Shown: piece after piece, positions 1 through 7,418 of the stretch
Numbering within the stretch: position 1 is the first letter of the stretch
Layout: every line of letters begins with the position of its first letter
NCBI RefSeq assembly: GCF_021608225.1
Contig: NZ_JAKIJS010000001.1
Coordinates: 186,001-250,000, forward strand
From: Pseudalkalibacillus berkeleyi
GTDB taxonomy: Bacteria > Bacillota > Bacilli > Bacillales > Fictibacillaceae
Reading direction: 5' to 3'
Length of the DNA stretch: 64,000 nt
Translations under genes and position numbers: made by a program
The notes under the pieces: generated by a model
What the model was told of the DNA's origin: nothing
What the model saw: only the letters and a program-made list of their open reading frames with translations
Databases searched by the model: none

Positions 1-119
1 ATTACAATGAAGTTACGATTAGAATACAATGGACAAGTGCTTTGTTATTATTCTGAATATAAGGTAAAATAGGTAATAATTTACTATATTAATCCAGATT
101 GTGAAGTGGAGGGGTTGTT

Positions 120-647
120 CTGAAGAAATTAAACCTACCATCTAAATGGATTTTATCGATTGGGCTTATTAGTTTAATCATCATTGGAATTGGAGGTTGG
201 ACAGGCGTTTATCTGTTTAAAAAAGCAGACGGAAATCCAACAACACTAGCTAGTGCGAAGAATAATGGAGATGTTCGTGTCGTTTCGAACGATGCCTTAT
301 TTAATGATGAGGGAAAAGAAGAGGAAATTTTGAGAGAAATAAATTTAATGCACACATATTTCAATGAACTGCTTGGGTGGGGAGCTTGGCAAAGTATCGA
401 TCCCACAAATAAAGAAGAACAGCTCGGAGATCGTCTCAAGTATATAAGGAAAATACTAGTCCCGGAAACAAGAGGCACACTAAAGAATGATTTGAATAGA
501 GCAGCAGACGGAATAGAGCGTGCCATTGACGAAAACGATACAAAACATTTGCTGGTTACACATAGAATTTTTCATGATCTTGATGTGGTAATGAATGATA
601 TTGTTGTTGATGTATATTGGGGTGTGACTGAAACATATGGAAAGTAA
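120..647 (+). CDS. membrane-anchored protein of unknown function, possible CTG start
   Basis: The frame is open from a CTG at 120, five bases after the site GTGGAGGGG; an in-frame stop lies just upstream at 102-104, so only CTG 120 gives the complete product of 175 residues. Residues 1-30 are a basic start (KKLNLPSKW) followed by a hydrophobic membrane segment, which an internal ATG at 330 would lose. The rest is a soluble, charged, mostly helical domain with LMHTYFNELLGWG and HRIFHDLDVV stretches. It vaguely resembles small extracytoplasmic DUF6241-type Bacillus proteins, but I do not recognise it with certainty. It probably sits outside the membrane on an N-terminal anchor. Bases 1-119 hold no gene that I can see. 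Confidence 0.6.
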   Translation: MKKLNLPSKWILSIGLISLIIIGIGGWTGVYLFKKADGNPTTLASAKNNGDVRVVSNDALFNDEGKEEEILREINLMHTYFNELLGWGAWQSIDPTNKEEQLGDRLKYIRKILVPETRGTLKNDLNRAADGIERAIDENDTKHLLVTHRIFHDLDVVMNDIVVDVYWGVTETYGK

Positions 648-737
648 AGGTCGCTGTTAAAAAAACTGTCAAGTTTAGATAGTGAATTCCTTTCAATGTC
701 ATGTTAAATTTGAAGTTGGAAGGAAGGGATACTATTG

Positions 738-902
738 ATGTTTAAAGTGATGGTTGCATCTATTCTCATCATTATTTTCGTACTTGTGATATTTGTGGCT
801 GCAATAACAAAGGGATATTCATATAAACATACCATTGATCCACTAGAAAACAATCCAAATGTAGATGGAAATGAAGAAGATAAGGATAAGAATGAACAAT
901 AA
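738..902 (+). CDS. ytzI: small single-pass membrane protein, YtzI-like
   Basis: This 54-residue frame follows the site GGAAGGGA. Residues 1-25 form a hydrophobic membrane helix, followed by KGYSYKHTIDPLENNP and an acidic tail ending NEEDKDKNEQ. The short length and the YxYKHTxDPL motif after one helix recall the YtzI family of small Bacillus membrane proteins, whose function is unknown. A strong terminator follows at once, so it is probably a separate or last cistron. The family name is from memory and moderately sure; the gene itself is well supported by its ribosome site and terminator. Confidence 0.6.
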   Translation: MFKVMVASILIIIFVLVIFVAAITKGYSYKHTIDPLENNPNVDGNEEDKDKNEQ

Positions 903-933
903 ATGCTTAATTTTATAATTTTACTGATGATAA

Positions 934-966
934 AGGGTGGCTGTATACTTCAGTCACCCTTTTTTT
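934..966 (+). terminator. intrinsic terminator after the YtzI-like gene
   Basis: GGGTGGCTG pairs with CAGTCACCC (one G-T pair) around a short loop, followed by a run of seven T. Confidence 0.85.
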
Positions 967-1043
967 GTATTTGGACAAGCAAAAAATGGAAAATGGCATA
1001 TATTGTACAAAGGGAATAAAAATGAATTGAAAGTGGTGGAAAA

Positions 1044-2429
1044 ATGGTTACTGTCGTGATTGATCCCGGTCATGGAGGAACTGACCCAGGTGCAACTTAT
1101 AAGCAATATAAAGAAAAAGACTTTAATTTAAAAGTCGCGCTATTGATCCGTAAGTATCTAATAGAGACCTATGAAGTGAAAGTATTGATGACAAGGTCCA
1201 ATGATGAAACCTTAAGCTTAGAGCAACGCACAACATATGCGAATAATAAAAATGCAGATTTCTATTTGTCAGTCCATCATAATGCAGCTGGTGGATCTGG
1301 TTTTGAAAGTTATATTTATAATGGTTCAATACCGAGTGCAACGAAGGAAATCCAAAGAATTATCCATAAAGAAATTGTATTTACAACAAATAAATATAAT
1401 GTAAAAGATCGTGGCCAAAAGAGAGCGAACTTTTTCGTGTTACGGAAGACGAAAATGAATGCACTTCTTCTGGAGGTTTTATTTATAGATAACCAAAGGG
1501 ATTTGCAGTTGATGTTAAATAATCAATTTCTACAGGATGTTGCGAAAGCAACTGCAATTGGATTAGCAAAAGCTCTCAATTTAACAGCAAAGCCGAAACC
1601 TCTACCAAAACCTGATCCAAATGCATTGTACAAAGTCATCGCTGGCTCATTTAAAGAGGAAGAAAATGCTAAGCAACGTGCGCTATTTCTGCAAACGAAC
1701 AAAATTAACTCGTACATTTATCCTGTAAATATTAATGGAACGACTTATTATCGTGTACAAGCTGGCGCTTTCTCACTCAAAGAAAATGCAGATGAGTTAG
1801 TTGCACAGTTGAAAAGTATTGGAATTGATGGAGCATTTATCGTAACAGAAGGTGAAGTTGAGCCACCTCCTGTTGAACCGATTACGGGGTATAGAATTAT
1901 GGGAAACAGCGTGTTGACAGCTTCTTCAATGAATAAAATGATAAAGGTGATAAACAAAAGTGCGCCAGAACTTGCAGATTTGTATTTAGAAATTGGTGAA
2001 AAGTATGGGATCAGAGGTGACGCTGCTCTAGCTCAGGCGATACACGAAACGAACTATTTTAGATTCACAGGAACAGTGAAACCAGAACAAAATAACTATG
2101 CAGGTATTGGAACAACTGATCCAAATACGCCGGGTGCAAGCTTTGCTTCTCCTCGTGAAGGCGTAACGGCGCATATACAACATTTATATGCCTATGCATC
2201 AACAGATCCATTACCACCTGGAGAAAAGTTAGTGGATCCTCGATTTGATTTAGTGACACGTGGGTCTGCTCCAACTTGGACAAGTTTAAATGGGAAATGG
2301 GCTGTTCCAGGCACAACCTATGGACAATTAATCCTCTCCATTTATGAGAATATGATTAATTTCGAGCTAGAACAAATTAATCAATATATTGATCTCTTAG
2401 AAAAGACAACACAACAGATCAAAGAATAG
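1044..2429 (+). CDS. N-acetylmuramoyl-L-alanine amidase with SPOR and glucosaminidase domains
   Basis: The 461-residue protein should cut peptidoglycan twice. Residues 1-180 are an Amidase_3 zinc domain with DPGHGG (H10), E24 in YKEKD, SVHHNA (H78) and a late LLEVLF glutamate. Residues about 193-270 form a SPOR domain (VIAGSFKEEENAKQRA, VQAGAFSLKENADE) that would bind denuded glycan. Residues about 285-440 look like a glucosaminidase fold with AIHETNYF and NYAGIGTTD. There is no signal peptide. That matches Bacillus CwlC, a mother-cell lysin, except that CwlC lacks the third domain. A CATATATTG resembling a sigma-K -10 lies at 997, but no well-spaced -35 was found. GTGGTGG precedes the start. 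A terminator follows. Confidence 0.88.
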   Translation: MVTVVIDPGHGGTDPGATYKQYKEKDFNLKVALLIRKYLIETYEVKVLMTRSNDETLSLEQRTTYANNKNADFYLSVHHNAAGGSGFESYIYNGSIPSATKEIQRIIHKEIVFTTNKYNVKDRGQKRANFFVLRKTKMNALLLEVLFIDNQRDLQLMLNNQFLQDVAKATAIGLAKALNLTAKPKPLPKPDPNALYKVIAGSFKEEENAKQRALFLQTNKINSYIYPVNINGTTYYRVQAGAFSLKENADELVAQLKSIGIDGAFIVTEGEVEPPPVEPITGYRIMGNSVLTASSMNKMIKVINKSAPELADLYLEIGEKYGIRGDAALAQAIHETNYFRFTGTVKPEQNNYAGIGTTDPNTPGASFASPREGVTAHIQHLYAYASTDPLPPGEKLVDPRFDLVTRGSAPTWTSLNGKWAVPGTTYGQLILSIYENMINFELEQINQYIDLLEKTTQQIKE

Positions 2430-2431
2430 TG

Positions 2432-2455
2432 AGCTCCATTGTTGGAGCTTTTTTT
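2432..2455 (+). terminator. intrinsic terminator after the amidase gene
   Basis: AGCTCCA pairs with TGGAGCT around a four-base loop, followed by seven T. Confidence 0.85.
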
Positions 2456-2595
2456 ATGCTTGGAAAGCATGTTTGTAATGAGGAATCTGGTTTAGCCTAT
2501 CTATCAAGCAGATTTATCAAAGGTTTGATCGTTAAGTGTTACAATGTGAAATAGTGATTTATCGGTCTTTACCGCAGTAGTTAGGATGAAGTCTA

Positions 2596-3765
2596 TTGGA
2601 AAATTGGAAAAGAAGTGCACGTTATCTTTGGCTATGTAATTTCATAATTGTTGCTGCAATGACAATGATACTTCCATTTCTGCCGCTTTATTTAGAGGAG
2701 CTTGGCGTGACGAATGAGAAGTCGTTGAGTATTTGGACAGGTGCAATTTTTTCTGCCGCTTTTTTATCGGGTGCCATTATGGCTCCGATATGGGGGATTT
2801 TTGCTGATAAATATGGTCAAAAAGCCAACCTTATCCGTGCTGGAATCGGAATGGGGATTCTCACCTTTTCAATGGCCTTTGCAACAGGTCCATGGATGCT
2901 CCTTGGCTTACGCTTTTCAATGGGGTTCTTTTCAGGATTTATAACGGTCTCCTTTTCTTACCTATCTAGAATCACACCTAAAGAACAAACAGGAAGTGCG
3001 TTAGGTTTTCTTCAAACTGGTGGCATCTCAGGTGGGATTGTTGGTCCGCTTTTCGGAGGCGCATTATCAGATTGGTTCGGATTTCGCCCGGTATTTGCGG
3101 TTACCGGCATAAGCATTTTAATCACTTTACTGCTCGTTATTTATGCGATACCGAAAGATCAACCGATGTTGTCTGAGAAAGAAAAACAAGGGACTTTTAA
3201 AGACGTATTAACGAATAAACACCTCATTATTTTATTTATTGCCGCATTTCTATTACAAGCAGCGATGCTAAGTACAAACTCAATGATGACCATTTTTGTA
3301 AAAACTTTCGTATCGAATAAAGAAAACTTAGCATTGTTAGCCGGGTTCGCTGCTTCCATATTAGGGATTGCAATTATCATTGGTTCTCCATACTTAGGGA
3401 AACTTGGGGATCGAATCGGCCATGTAAAACTGCTACCTGTTGTTATGGTTGCGAGCGGTATATTATTCTTACCGCAGTTATGGACAGATAATATCTATGA
3501 ATTATATGTTTGGAGATTTATGCAAGGCCTACTGCTTGGTGGCGTTTGGCCAGCCATCCAAACGTTAATTCATAAAAAAACACCACCAGACATACAAGGG
3601 AGAGCATTTGGTGTAACCTCGAGCGTCCGTTTTCTTGGAAATCTCACAGGTCCATTAATTGGTGGTTGGATATCAGGGAGCTATGTCACAGCATATGTAT
3701 TTGGATTTGCAGGGATATTGCTGATGGCAGGAGGTCTACTCGTTAAAGTTGGGCTTAAAGAGTGA
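2596..3765 (+). CDS. MFS multidrug efflux transporter
   Basis: A 389-residue major facilitator protein with about twelve hydrophobic helices. The family loop motif GIFADKYGQKANLIR follows the second helix (residues about 68-82). GGISGGIVGPLFGG in helix five is the motif C of drug/proton antiporters, which points to export in the TetA/MdtG/Bmr group. The start is TTG, chosen because AGGATG lies just ahead; no ATG occurs near the N-terminus. It is monocistronic between the amidase terminator and the DinB gene. The substrate cannot be told from sequence. Confidence 0.85.
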   Translation: MENWKRSARYLWLCNFIIVAAMTMILPFLPLYLEELGVTNEKSLSIWTGAIFSAAFLSGAIMAPIWGIFADKYGQKANLIRAGIGMGILTFSMAFATGPWMLLGLRFSMGFFSGFITVSFSYLSRITPKEQTGSALGFLQTGGISGGIVGPLFGGALSDWFGFRPVFAVTGISILITLLLVIYAIPKDQPMLSEKEKQGTFKDVLTNKHLIILFIAAFLLQAAMLSTNSMMTIFVKTFVSNKENLALLAGFAASILGIAIIIGSPYLGKLGDRIGHVKLLPVVMVASGILFLPQLWTDNIYELYVWRFMQGLLLGGVWPAIQTLIHKKTPPDIQGRAFGVTSSVRFLGNLTGPLIGGWISGSYVTAYVFGFAGILLMAGGLLVKVGLKE

Positions 3766-3838
3766 AGTAGTTTCAGTTGACATCAGAAAATTCTGACGAT
3801 AATCTTAGAGAGAATAGATGGTAAGGGAGACGGTTTAA

Positions 3839-4351
3839 ATGGAGAATCAAGCGTTGTTACAAATGTTCAATTTTTCTCGCAGTAATACTCTTGCAGGTCT
3901 TAAAGCAACAACGGAGGAACAAGCTTTACAGGTTCCCGAAGGCTTTAATAATTCAATTTTGTGGAACTTGGGACACGTTTATTTAGCCGTTGAGGGAATT
4001 ATGGCACGCCTAGATAAGAAAGATCCAGAAGTGCCTGAAGAGTATAATGATTTCTTTGGTCATGCGACTAGTCCCTCTACATGGGAAAAGGAACCGCCTG
4101 CATTAACTGAATTAGCTGATGATCTTGAGTCTCAAATTGAACGAGTTGAAATGCTGTATGGCGATAAGCTAGATGAAAAGCTGGCGGAACCTTTCAAATT
4201 GAATGAACGAACTGTATTTGAAACGTATGGCGAAGTATTGAATTTCATGATTTGGCATGAAGGGTATCATCTTGGTACCATCAATGGCATTAAACGCGCG
4301 ATTGGTATAAAAGATCTCTGGCAACCATTAGAAACGCAGGAATCAAAGTAA
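3839..4351 (+). CDS. DinB-family protein
   Basis: A 170-residue four-helix-bundle protein of the DinB/YfiT superfamily. It carries NLGHVYLAVEGIM near residue 45 and IWHEGYHLGTING near residue 142; three histidines in these stretches fit the metal-binding triad of the fold. Members include bacillithiol-dependent transferases and many proteins of unknown role, so a specific reaction is not assigned. The site AAGGGAGA precedes the ATG, and the gene ends at a strong terminator shared with the opposite-strand lipoprotein gene. Confidence 0.8.
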   Translation: MENQALLQMFNFSRSNTLAGLKATTEEQALQVPEGFNNSILWNLGHVYLAVEGIMARLDKKDPEVPEEYNDFFGHATSPSTWEKEPPALTELADDLESQIERVEMLYGDKLDEKLAEPFKLNERTVFETYGEVLNFMIWHEGYHLGTINGIKRAIGIKDLWQPLETQESK

Positions 4352-4365
4352 TACGATTTGCTAAA

Positions 4366-4406
4366 CAAAAAAGATCCGCCCTACATCATGGTAGGGCGGA
4401 TTCTAT
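4366..4406. terminator. bidirectional terminator between DinB and lipoprotein genes
   Basis: A long stem ATCCGCCCTAC / GTAGGGCGGAT sits between converging genes. The minus-strand reading has the better T run (six T); the plus-strand tail is weaker. Confidence 0.85.
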
Positions 4407-4423
4407 TAGTATACAGCATTTTA

Positions 4424-4903
4424 CTATTCAATCGTTTGTTTAAATGTTGTTTCAAATGGGGGCTTAGAGGTGACTTTAAACCGGATCGTGTACGTGCCTG
4501 GATCTAATTGAGGTAGAGCGACTGTAAATGCTTTGCTACCACCGGGCTCGATCGTTTCCGTTTTAATAGCTTGGGTGAACATTTTACCTTCTCCCCAATG
4601 AAATACCTCTTTACCATTTTCATCTCTAATCCACATGTCATACTGTTGTCCACTAGTAAACTCCATTACTTGTGGGCGTTCAGTTTGATTCTTCAATTCG
4701 ATTACTGTTTTGTCCTCTTCGAATGAGAGTACATTCAATTCCATTTGACCTGCCACAATCCCATTCCCTTCAGACGGTTTTTTAGGTTGCTCGTTCGCTT
4801 GTCCATTTGTAGGCTCTGCTTCTGGTTTCTTATTTGCTTCTTCAGTTCCACAAGCCGCAAGCACAAAAATAAGTCCTAAGATCATGAATACTCGTAACAT
4901 CAT
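4424..4903 (-). CDS. lipoprotein with BsuPI-type proteinase-inhibitor domain
   Basis: A 159-residue product with a lipoprotein signal: a hydrophobic start and lipobox LAAC, with cysteine at about residue 18. A flexible linker rich in E, P, N and K follows (about 20-48), then a beta-rich domain (MELNVLSFEEDKTVIELKNQ, FTSGQQYDMWIRDENG, FHWGEGKMFTQ, PGTYTIRFKV). This pattern matches the intracellular proteinase inhibitor BsuPI domain, which is often found in exported Bacillus lipoproteins. It would be anchored on the outer face of the membrane. Inhibitor activity is inferred only from the family name. GGGAGGG precedes the start. Confidence 0.83.
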   Translation of the reverse strand: MMLRVFMILGLIFVLAACGTEEANKKPEAEPTNGQANEQPKKPSEGNGIVAGQMELNVLSFEEDKTVIELKNQTERPQVMEFTSGQQYDMWIRDENGKEVFHWGEGKMFTQAIKTETIEPGGSKAFTVALPQLDPGTYTIRFKVTSKPPFETTFKQTIE

Positions 4904-4982
4904 AAAAACCCTCCCTATTTACACAAAAGATGTAGGTGGTTCAATCGTTCGTAGTATAGACGTAACCGGTTAGGCTTATGTT

Positions 4983-5321
4983 TCATTCATTATTCGATTG
5001 TTCAAAAATACATTCAGATTCTATCACCTTAACGAGATCCTTCAACTGTTCTAGAGAGCGCTCTACTTCCAACTTATAATAATTTTGCGTCCCTTTTTTC
5101 TCTGAGCTAACAATTTGTACTTGTTTTAAAATTTTCAAGTGATGTGAGATGGTTGGACGGGACATTGGAGAATATTCAGCAATCTCATTCACATTCAATC
5201 TTTCGTTTTCAGCAAGTAACAAGATTAATTCCTGTCTAACTGGATCTGCTAACGCTTGAAATAAGGGGATTGCATTTCGAAATGATTCTAAAAATCGCTC
5301 TTTATTATGTTTAACATTCAT
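4983..5321 (-). CDS. ArsR-family winged-helix transcriptional regulator
   Basis: A regulator of 112 residues. The core ADPVRQELILLLAENERLNVNEIAEYSPMSRPTISHHLKILKQ is a classic ArsR/SmtB helix-turn-helix, followed by a beta wing (SSEKKGTQNYYKLE). No ELCVCDL metal site is visible, so it is probably not a typical metal sensor of that type. An ATG twelve bases upstream (5333) is possible, but only the ATG at 5321 has a site (GGTG) at usable distance. It is transcribed alone, opposite to DinB. Targets are unknown. Confidence 0.82.
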   Translation of the reverse strand: MNVKHNKERFLESFRNAIPLFQALADPVRQELILLLAENERLNVNEIAEYSPMSRPTISHHLKILKQVQIVSSEKKGTQNYYKLEVERSLEQLKDLVKVIESECIFEQSNNE

Positions 5322-5392
5322 TGTAATCACCATTCGTTCATTAGTTTAAACCTATATGTCTATACTATATCAGCAAGTTTAGATTAGCAAAC

Positions 5393-5425
5393 GAAAAAAC
5401 GGAACAGACAAGGTGTCTGTTCCGT
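5393..5425 (-). terminator. intrinsic terminator of htpX
   Basis: ACGGAACAGACA pairs perfectly with TGTCTGTTCCGT around a three-base loop; read on the minus strand it ends in six T. Confidence 0.88.
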
Positions 5426-5456
5426 TCGGTACTAATTTCACTAAAAATTAAATTAC

Positions 5457-6335
5457 TTATTTTGCATGTAATCTTCGAATTCTCTCATCTAAATCAGGGT
5501 GTGTTGAGAAAAGCATTTTCTTCTTCCCACCGTTGATTTTCATAGTTGCTAGTGACTCTTGGCGTGTATCGACGCGATTGACGTGAGCGCGAAGAGATTC
5601 AAGCGCATGGATCATCTTATCTTTACCTGCCAAATCTGCTCCACCACGATCGGCGTGAAATTCACGGTAACGAGAGTATGCCATGACAACAATACTTCCG
5701 AGGATCGAAAAGGCGATTTGGAAGACAAAAATCGAGATTAAATGTACAATCGCTGCTTTGTCTTCATCTACAAGCTGAGCGACTGCCCATGCTGCAATTC
5801 TTGATAAGAAGACAACGAATGTATTGATAACACCCTGCAATAAAGTCATCGTTACCATATCGCCATTCGCAATATGGGCAACTTCGTGTGCAAGAACGCC
5901 TTCTACAGCATCGTCATCCATGCTTTCAAGGAGTCCACTTGAAACAGCTACGAGAGAGCGACGTTTAGATGGACCAGTTGCAAATGCGTTTACTTCTGGA
6001 GAGTTATACAAACCTACTTCTGGCATTACAGTAAGGCCTGCTGCACGTGATAAACGATGTACACGCTCAACTAAATCACGCTCATATGAAGAATTCGGAC
6101 TATCAGGGTTAATCACTTTTACTCCCATTAATTTCTTAGCCATCCAGCGTGAAATCGCAAGGGAGAAGAAGGATCCAGTGAAACCAATAACAGCACTGAA
6201 CACCAACAACTGTCCGAACATGATGTTACCATCTGTACCGATATAGTTGTTCACGCCTAACAATGAAAGAATAATCATAATCATTGTAAGGACTAGAACG
6301 TTCGTTAAGATAAACAATGAAAGCCGTTTAAACAT
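5457..6335 (-). CDS. htpX: membrane zinc metalloprotease HtpX
   Basis: An M48-family membrane protease of 292 residues that degrades damaged membrane proteins. Two N-terminal helices precede the catalytic motif [10 protein letters not shown] (around residue 150), two further membrane segments follow, and [10 protein letters not shown] supplies the third zinc ligand. [24 protein letters not shown] is the expected conserved strand. The start was moved six bases inside the longest frame because GAGG lies seven bases ahead of the ATG at 6335 and directly abuts the ATG at 6341. It diverges from ykrK and has its own palindromic operator. Confidence 0.95.
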   Translation of the reverse strand: MFKRLSLFILTNVLVLTMIMIILSLLGVNNYIGTDGNIMFGQLLVFSAVIGFTGSFFSLAISRWMAKKLMGVKVINPDSPNSSYERDLVERVHRLSRAAGLTVMPEVGLYNSPEVNAFATGPSKRRSLVAVSSGLLESMDDDAVEGVLAHEVAHIANGDMVTMTLLQGVINTFVVFLSRIAAWAVAQLVDEDKAAIVHLISIFVFQIAFSILGSIVVMAYSRYREFHADRGGADLAGKDKMIHALESLRAHVNRVDTRQESLATMKINGGKKKMLFSTHPDLDERIRRLHAK

Positions 6336-6351
6336 TTTCATACCTCATTTC

Positions 6352-6367
6352 AAGTTCATTTGAACTT
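6352..6367. promoter_or_regulatory. palindromic operator in the htpX 5' leader
   Basis: AAGTTCA-TT-TGAACTT is a perfect inverted repeat lying between the htpX promoter and its ribosome site. Its core GTTCAxxTGAAC recurs at 6509-6520 in front of ykrK. In B. subtilis htpX is repressed by YkrK, so these are the likely YkrK sites. Confidence 0.75.
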
Positions 6368-6383
6368 AATATTGTATAAATTG

Positions 6384-6412
6384 AGTATAAATTAACTACT
6401 AAAATTAATCAA
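6384..6412 (-). promoter_or_regulatory. htpX promoter, sigma-A type
   Basis: On the minus strand TTGATT is followed, after exactly 17 bases, by TATACT. The start site would fall near 6377, just upstream of the operator. Confidence 0.65.
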
Positions 6413-6477
6413 GATAGTAGTCTTCTTATAATCATAATTATTTTATCATTTATTGGAATCAAATTGTTAAAATAAAA

Positions 6478-6520
6478 TTGACGTTATAACTTTTGAAGCG
6501 TATGATAAGTTCAAATGAAC
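6478..6520 (+). promoter_or_regulatory. ykrK promoter with overlapping operator
   Basis: TTGACG, a 17-base spacer and TATGAT (6501-6506) form a near-consensus sigma-A promoter. The perfect 12-bp palindrome GTTCAAATGAAC at 6509-6520 covers the start site, as expected for autorepression. Confidence 0.8.
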
Positions 6521-6540
6521 GGATAAAACGAGGTGAAAAC

Positions 6541-7287
6541 ATGCCTTCATTAATATTAACGCGTAAACAAATGGCTGAATTACTTCTATCATTACAATTA
6601 GATGGGTGTGCAACTCCCTTAGAAGTGTTAAAACAAGCTTGGCAGGAAATGAATGGAGTTGTTGAAGATGGATTCGCTAATGGTTTGGGTGAATCTTCTC
6701 TTCCTAATATCTTTGAAAAAATTATCAAAGGTTCGAGTCGAGAAATCGGTTTTTCAATTAATGAAATTGTCTCTCTAGGCAATCAAATCGAATATAGCAG
6801 CTTCTCAACAACAGCTGTACAAAATTGGGTGAAGAGAGATGTACGAAATTTGATTGGCTCACCCCAAAAAGGCAAAAAGTATTCTCTCGAACAAGCAGCG
6901 ATTCTATTTATTGTTGAGGATTTGAAAAGTACGCTCGATTTTGTTTCCATTAGGAACTTACTAACATTAATATTTAATGATATTGAAGATCGGCATGATG
7001 ACATCATAGACCCGATCCACTTTTATCATACATATGCTTCTATTTTTGAGGAATTAGATTTGAACGATGATCATGTTGTTGACGTTGATTTCAGAGTAAA
7101 GGACGGAAGTAAGGCTGAAATGCTCATTTACGAGAAAGCTGAAGAAAAAATTCAACGACTAGATGACCTTGGCAATCGAGAACAATCCATAGTAAAGAAT
7201 GCGATGGTCATTGCCACTCTTTCCGTCCAGACATCCTATTTTCAATCAGTATCCAGGCAATTTCTCAATTCTACATTATTTATTTAA
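6541..7287 (+). CDS. ykrK: DUF1836 regulator, YkrK-like repressor of htpX
   Basis: A 248-residue protein with the DUF1836 pattern: ...FSTTAVQNWVKRDVRN..., KGKKYSLEQAAILFIVEDLKSTL and IRNLLTLIFND, a MerR-like winged-helix region. It is divergent from htpX, as YkrK is linked to htpX in B. subtilis, where it represses that gene. The start at 6541 follows GAGGTG at good spacing; a longer in-frame start at 6493 would lie inside the promoter. The C-terminal half (about 170-248) is acidic and may sense a signal or mediate dimerisation. A terminator follows at once. Confidence 0.85.
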   Translation: MPSLILTRKQMAELLLSLQLDGCATPLEVLKQAWQEMNGVVEDGFANGLGESSLPNIFEKIIKGSSREIGFSINEIVSLGNQIEYSSFSTTAVQNWVKRDVRNLIGSPQKGKKYSLEQAAILFIVEDLKSTLDFVSIRNLLTLIFNDIEDRHDDIIDPIHFYHTYASIFEELDLNDDHVVDVDFRVKDGSKAEMLIYEKAEEKIQRLDDLGNREQSIVKNAMVIATLSVQTSYFQSVSRQFLNSTLFI

Positions 7288-7288
7288 A

Positions 7289-7313
7289 AGTGGTGGTCTA
7301 CACCACTTTTTTT
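7289..7313 (+). terminator. intrinsic terminator of ykrK
   Basis: AGTGGTG pairs with CACCACT around a five-base loop and is followed by seven T. Confidence 0.85.
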
Positions 7314-7328
7314 AGTTAAAAATAAGTG

Positions 7329-7370
7329 TTGGTTAAATTTCATGTTTAGTGTAAAATTACACTAAACATG
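7329..7370 (+). promoter_or_regulatory. promoter embedded in a perfect 14-bp-arm palindrome
   Basis: TTGGTT (7329-7334), a 17-base spacer and TAAAAT (7352-7357) form a promoter. The -10 lies at the centre of a perfect inverted repeat at 7341-7370: arms CATGTTTAGTGTAA and TTACACTAAACATG separated by AA. The AGTGTA/TACACT halves resemble GntR-type (YtrA-like) operators, but with a shorter gap. No regulator gene is adjacent downstream. Confidence 0.7.
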
Positions 7371-7418
7371 AATGGCTCTAAATGTCCATCATAAAGTAGT
7401 TAGAAAAGGAGGAAGGTT

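Noticed and set aside
971-1005. Sigma-K promoter for the amidase
   Set aside because: A CATATATTG fits the -10, but the nearest AC-type -35 is about 20 bases away, too far to claim.
5824-6246. 140-residue plus-strand frame opposite htpX
   Set aside because: htpX is complete on the other strand; the frame has atypical composition and no start site.
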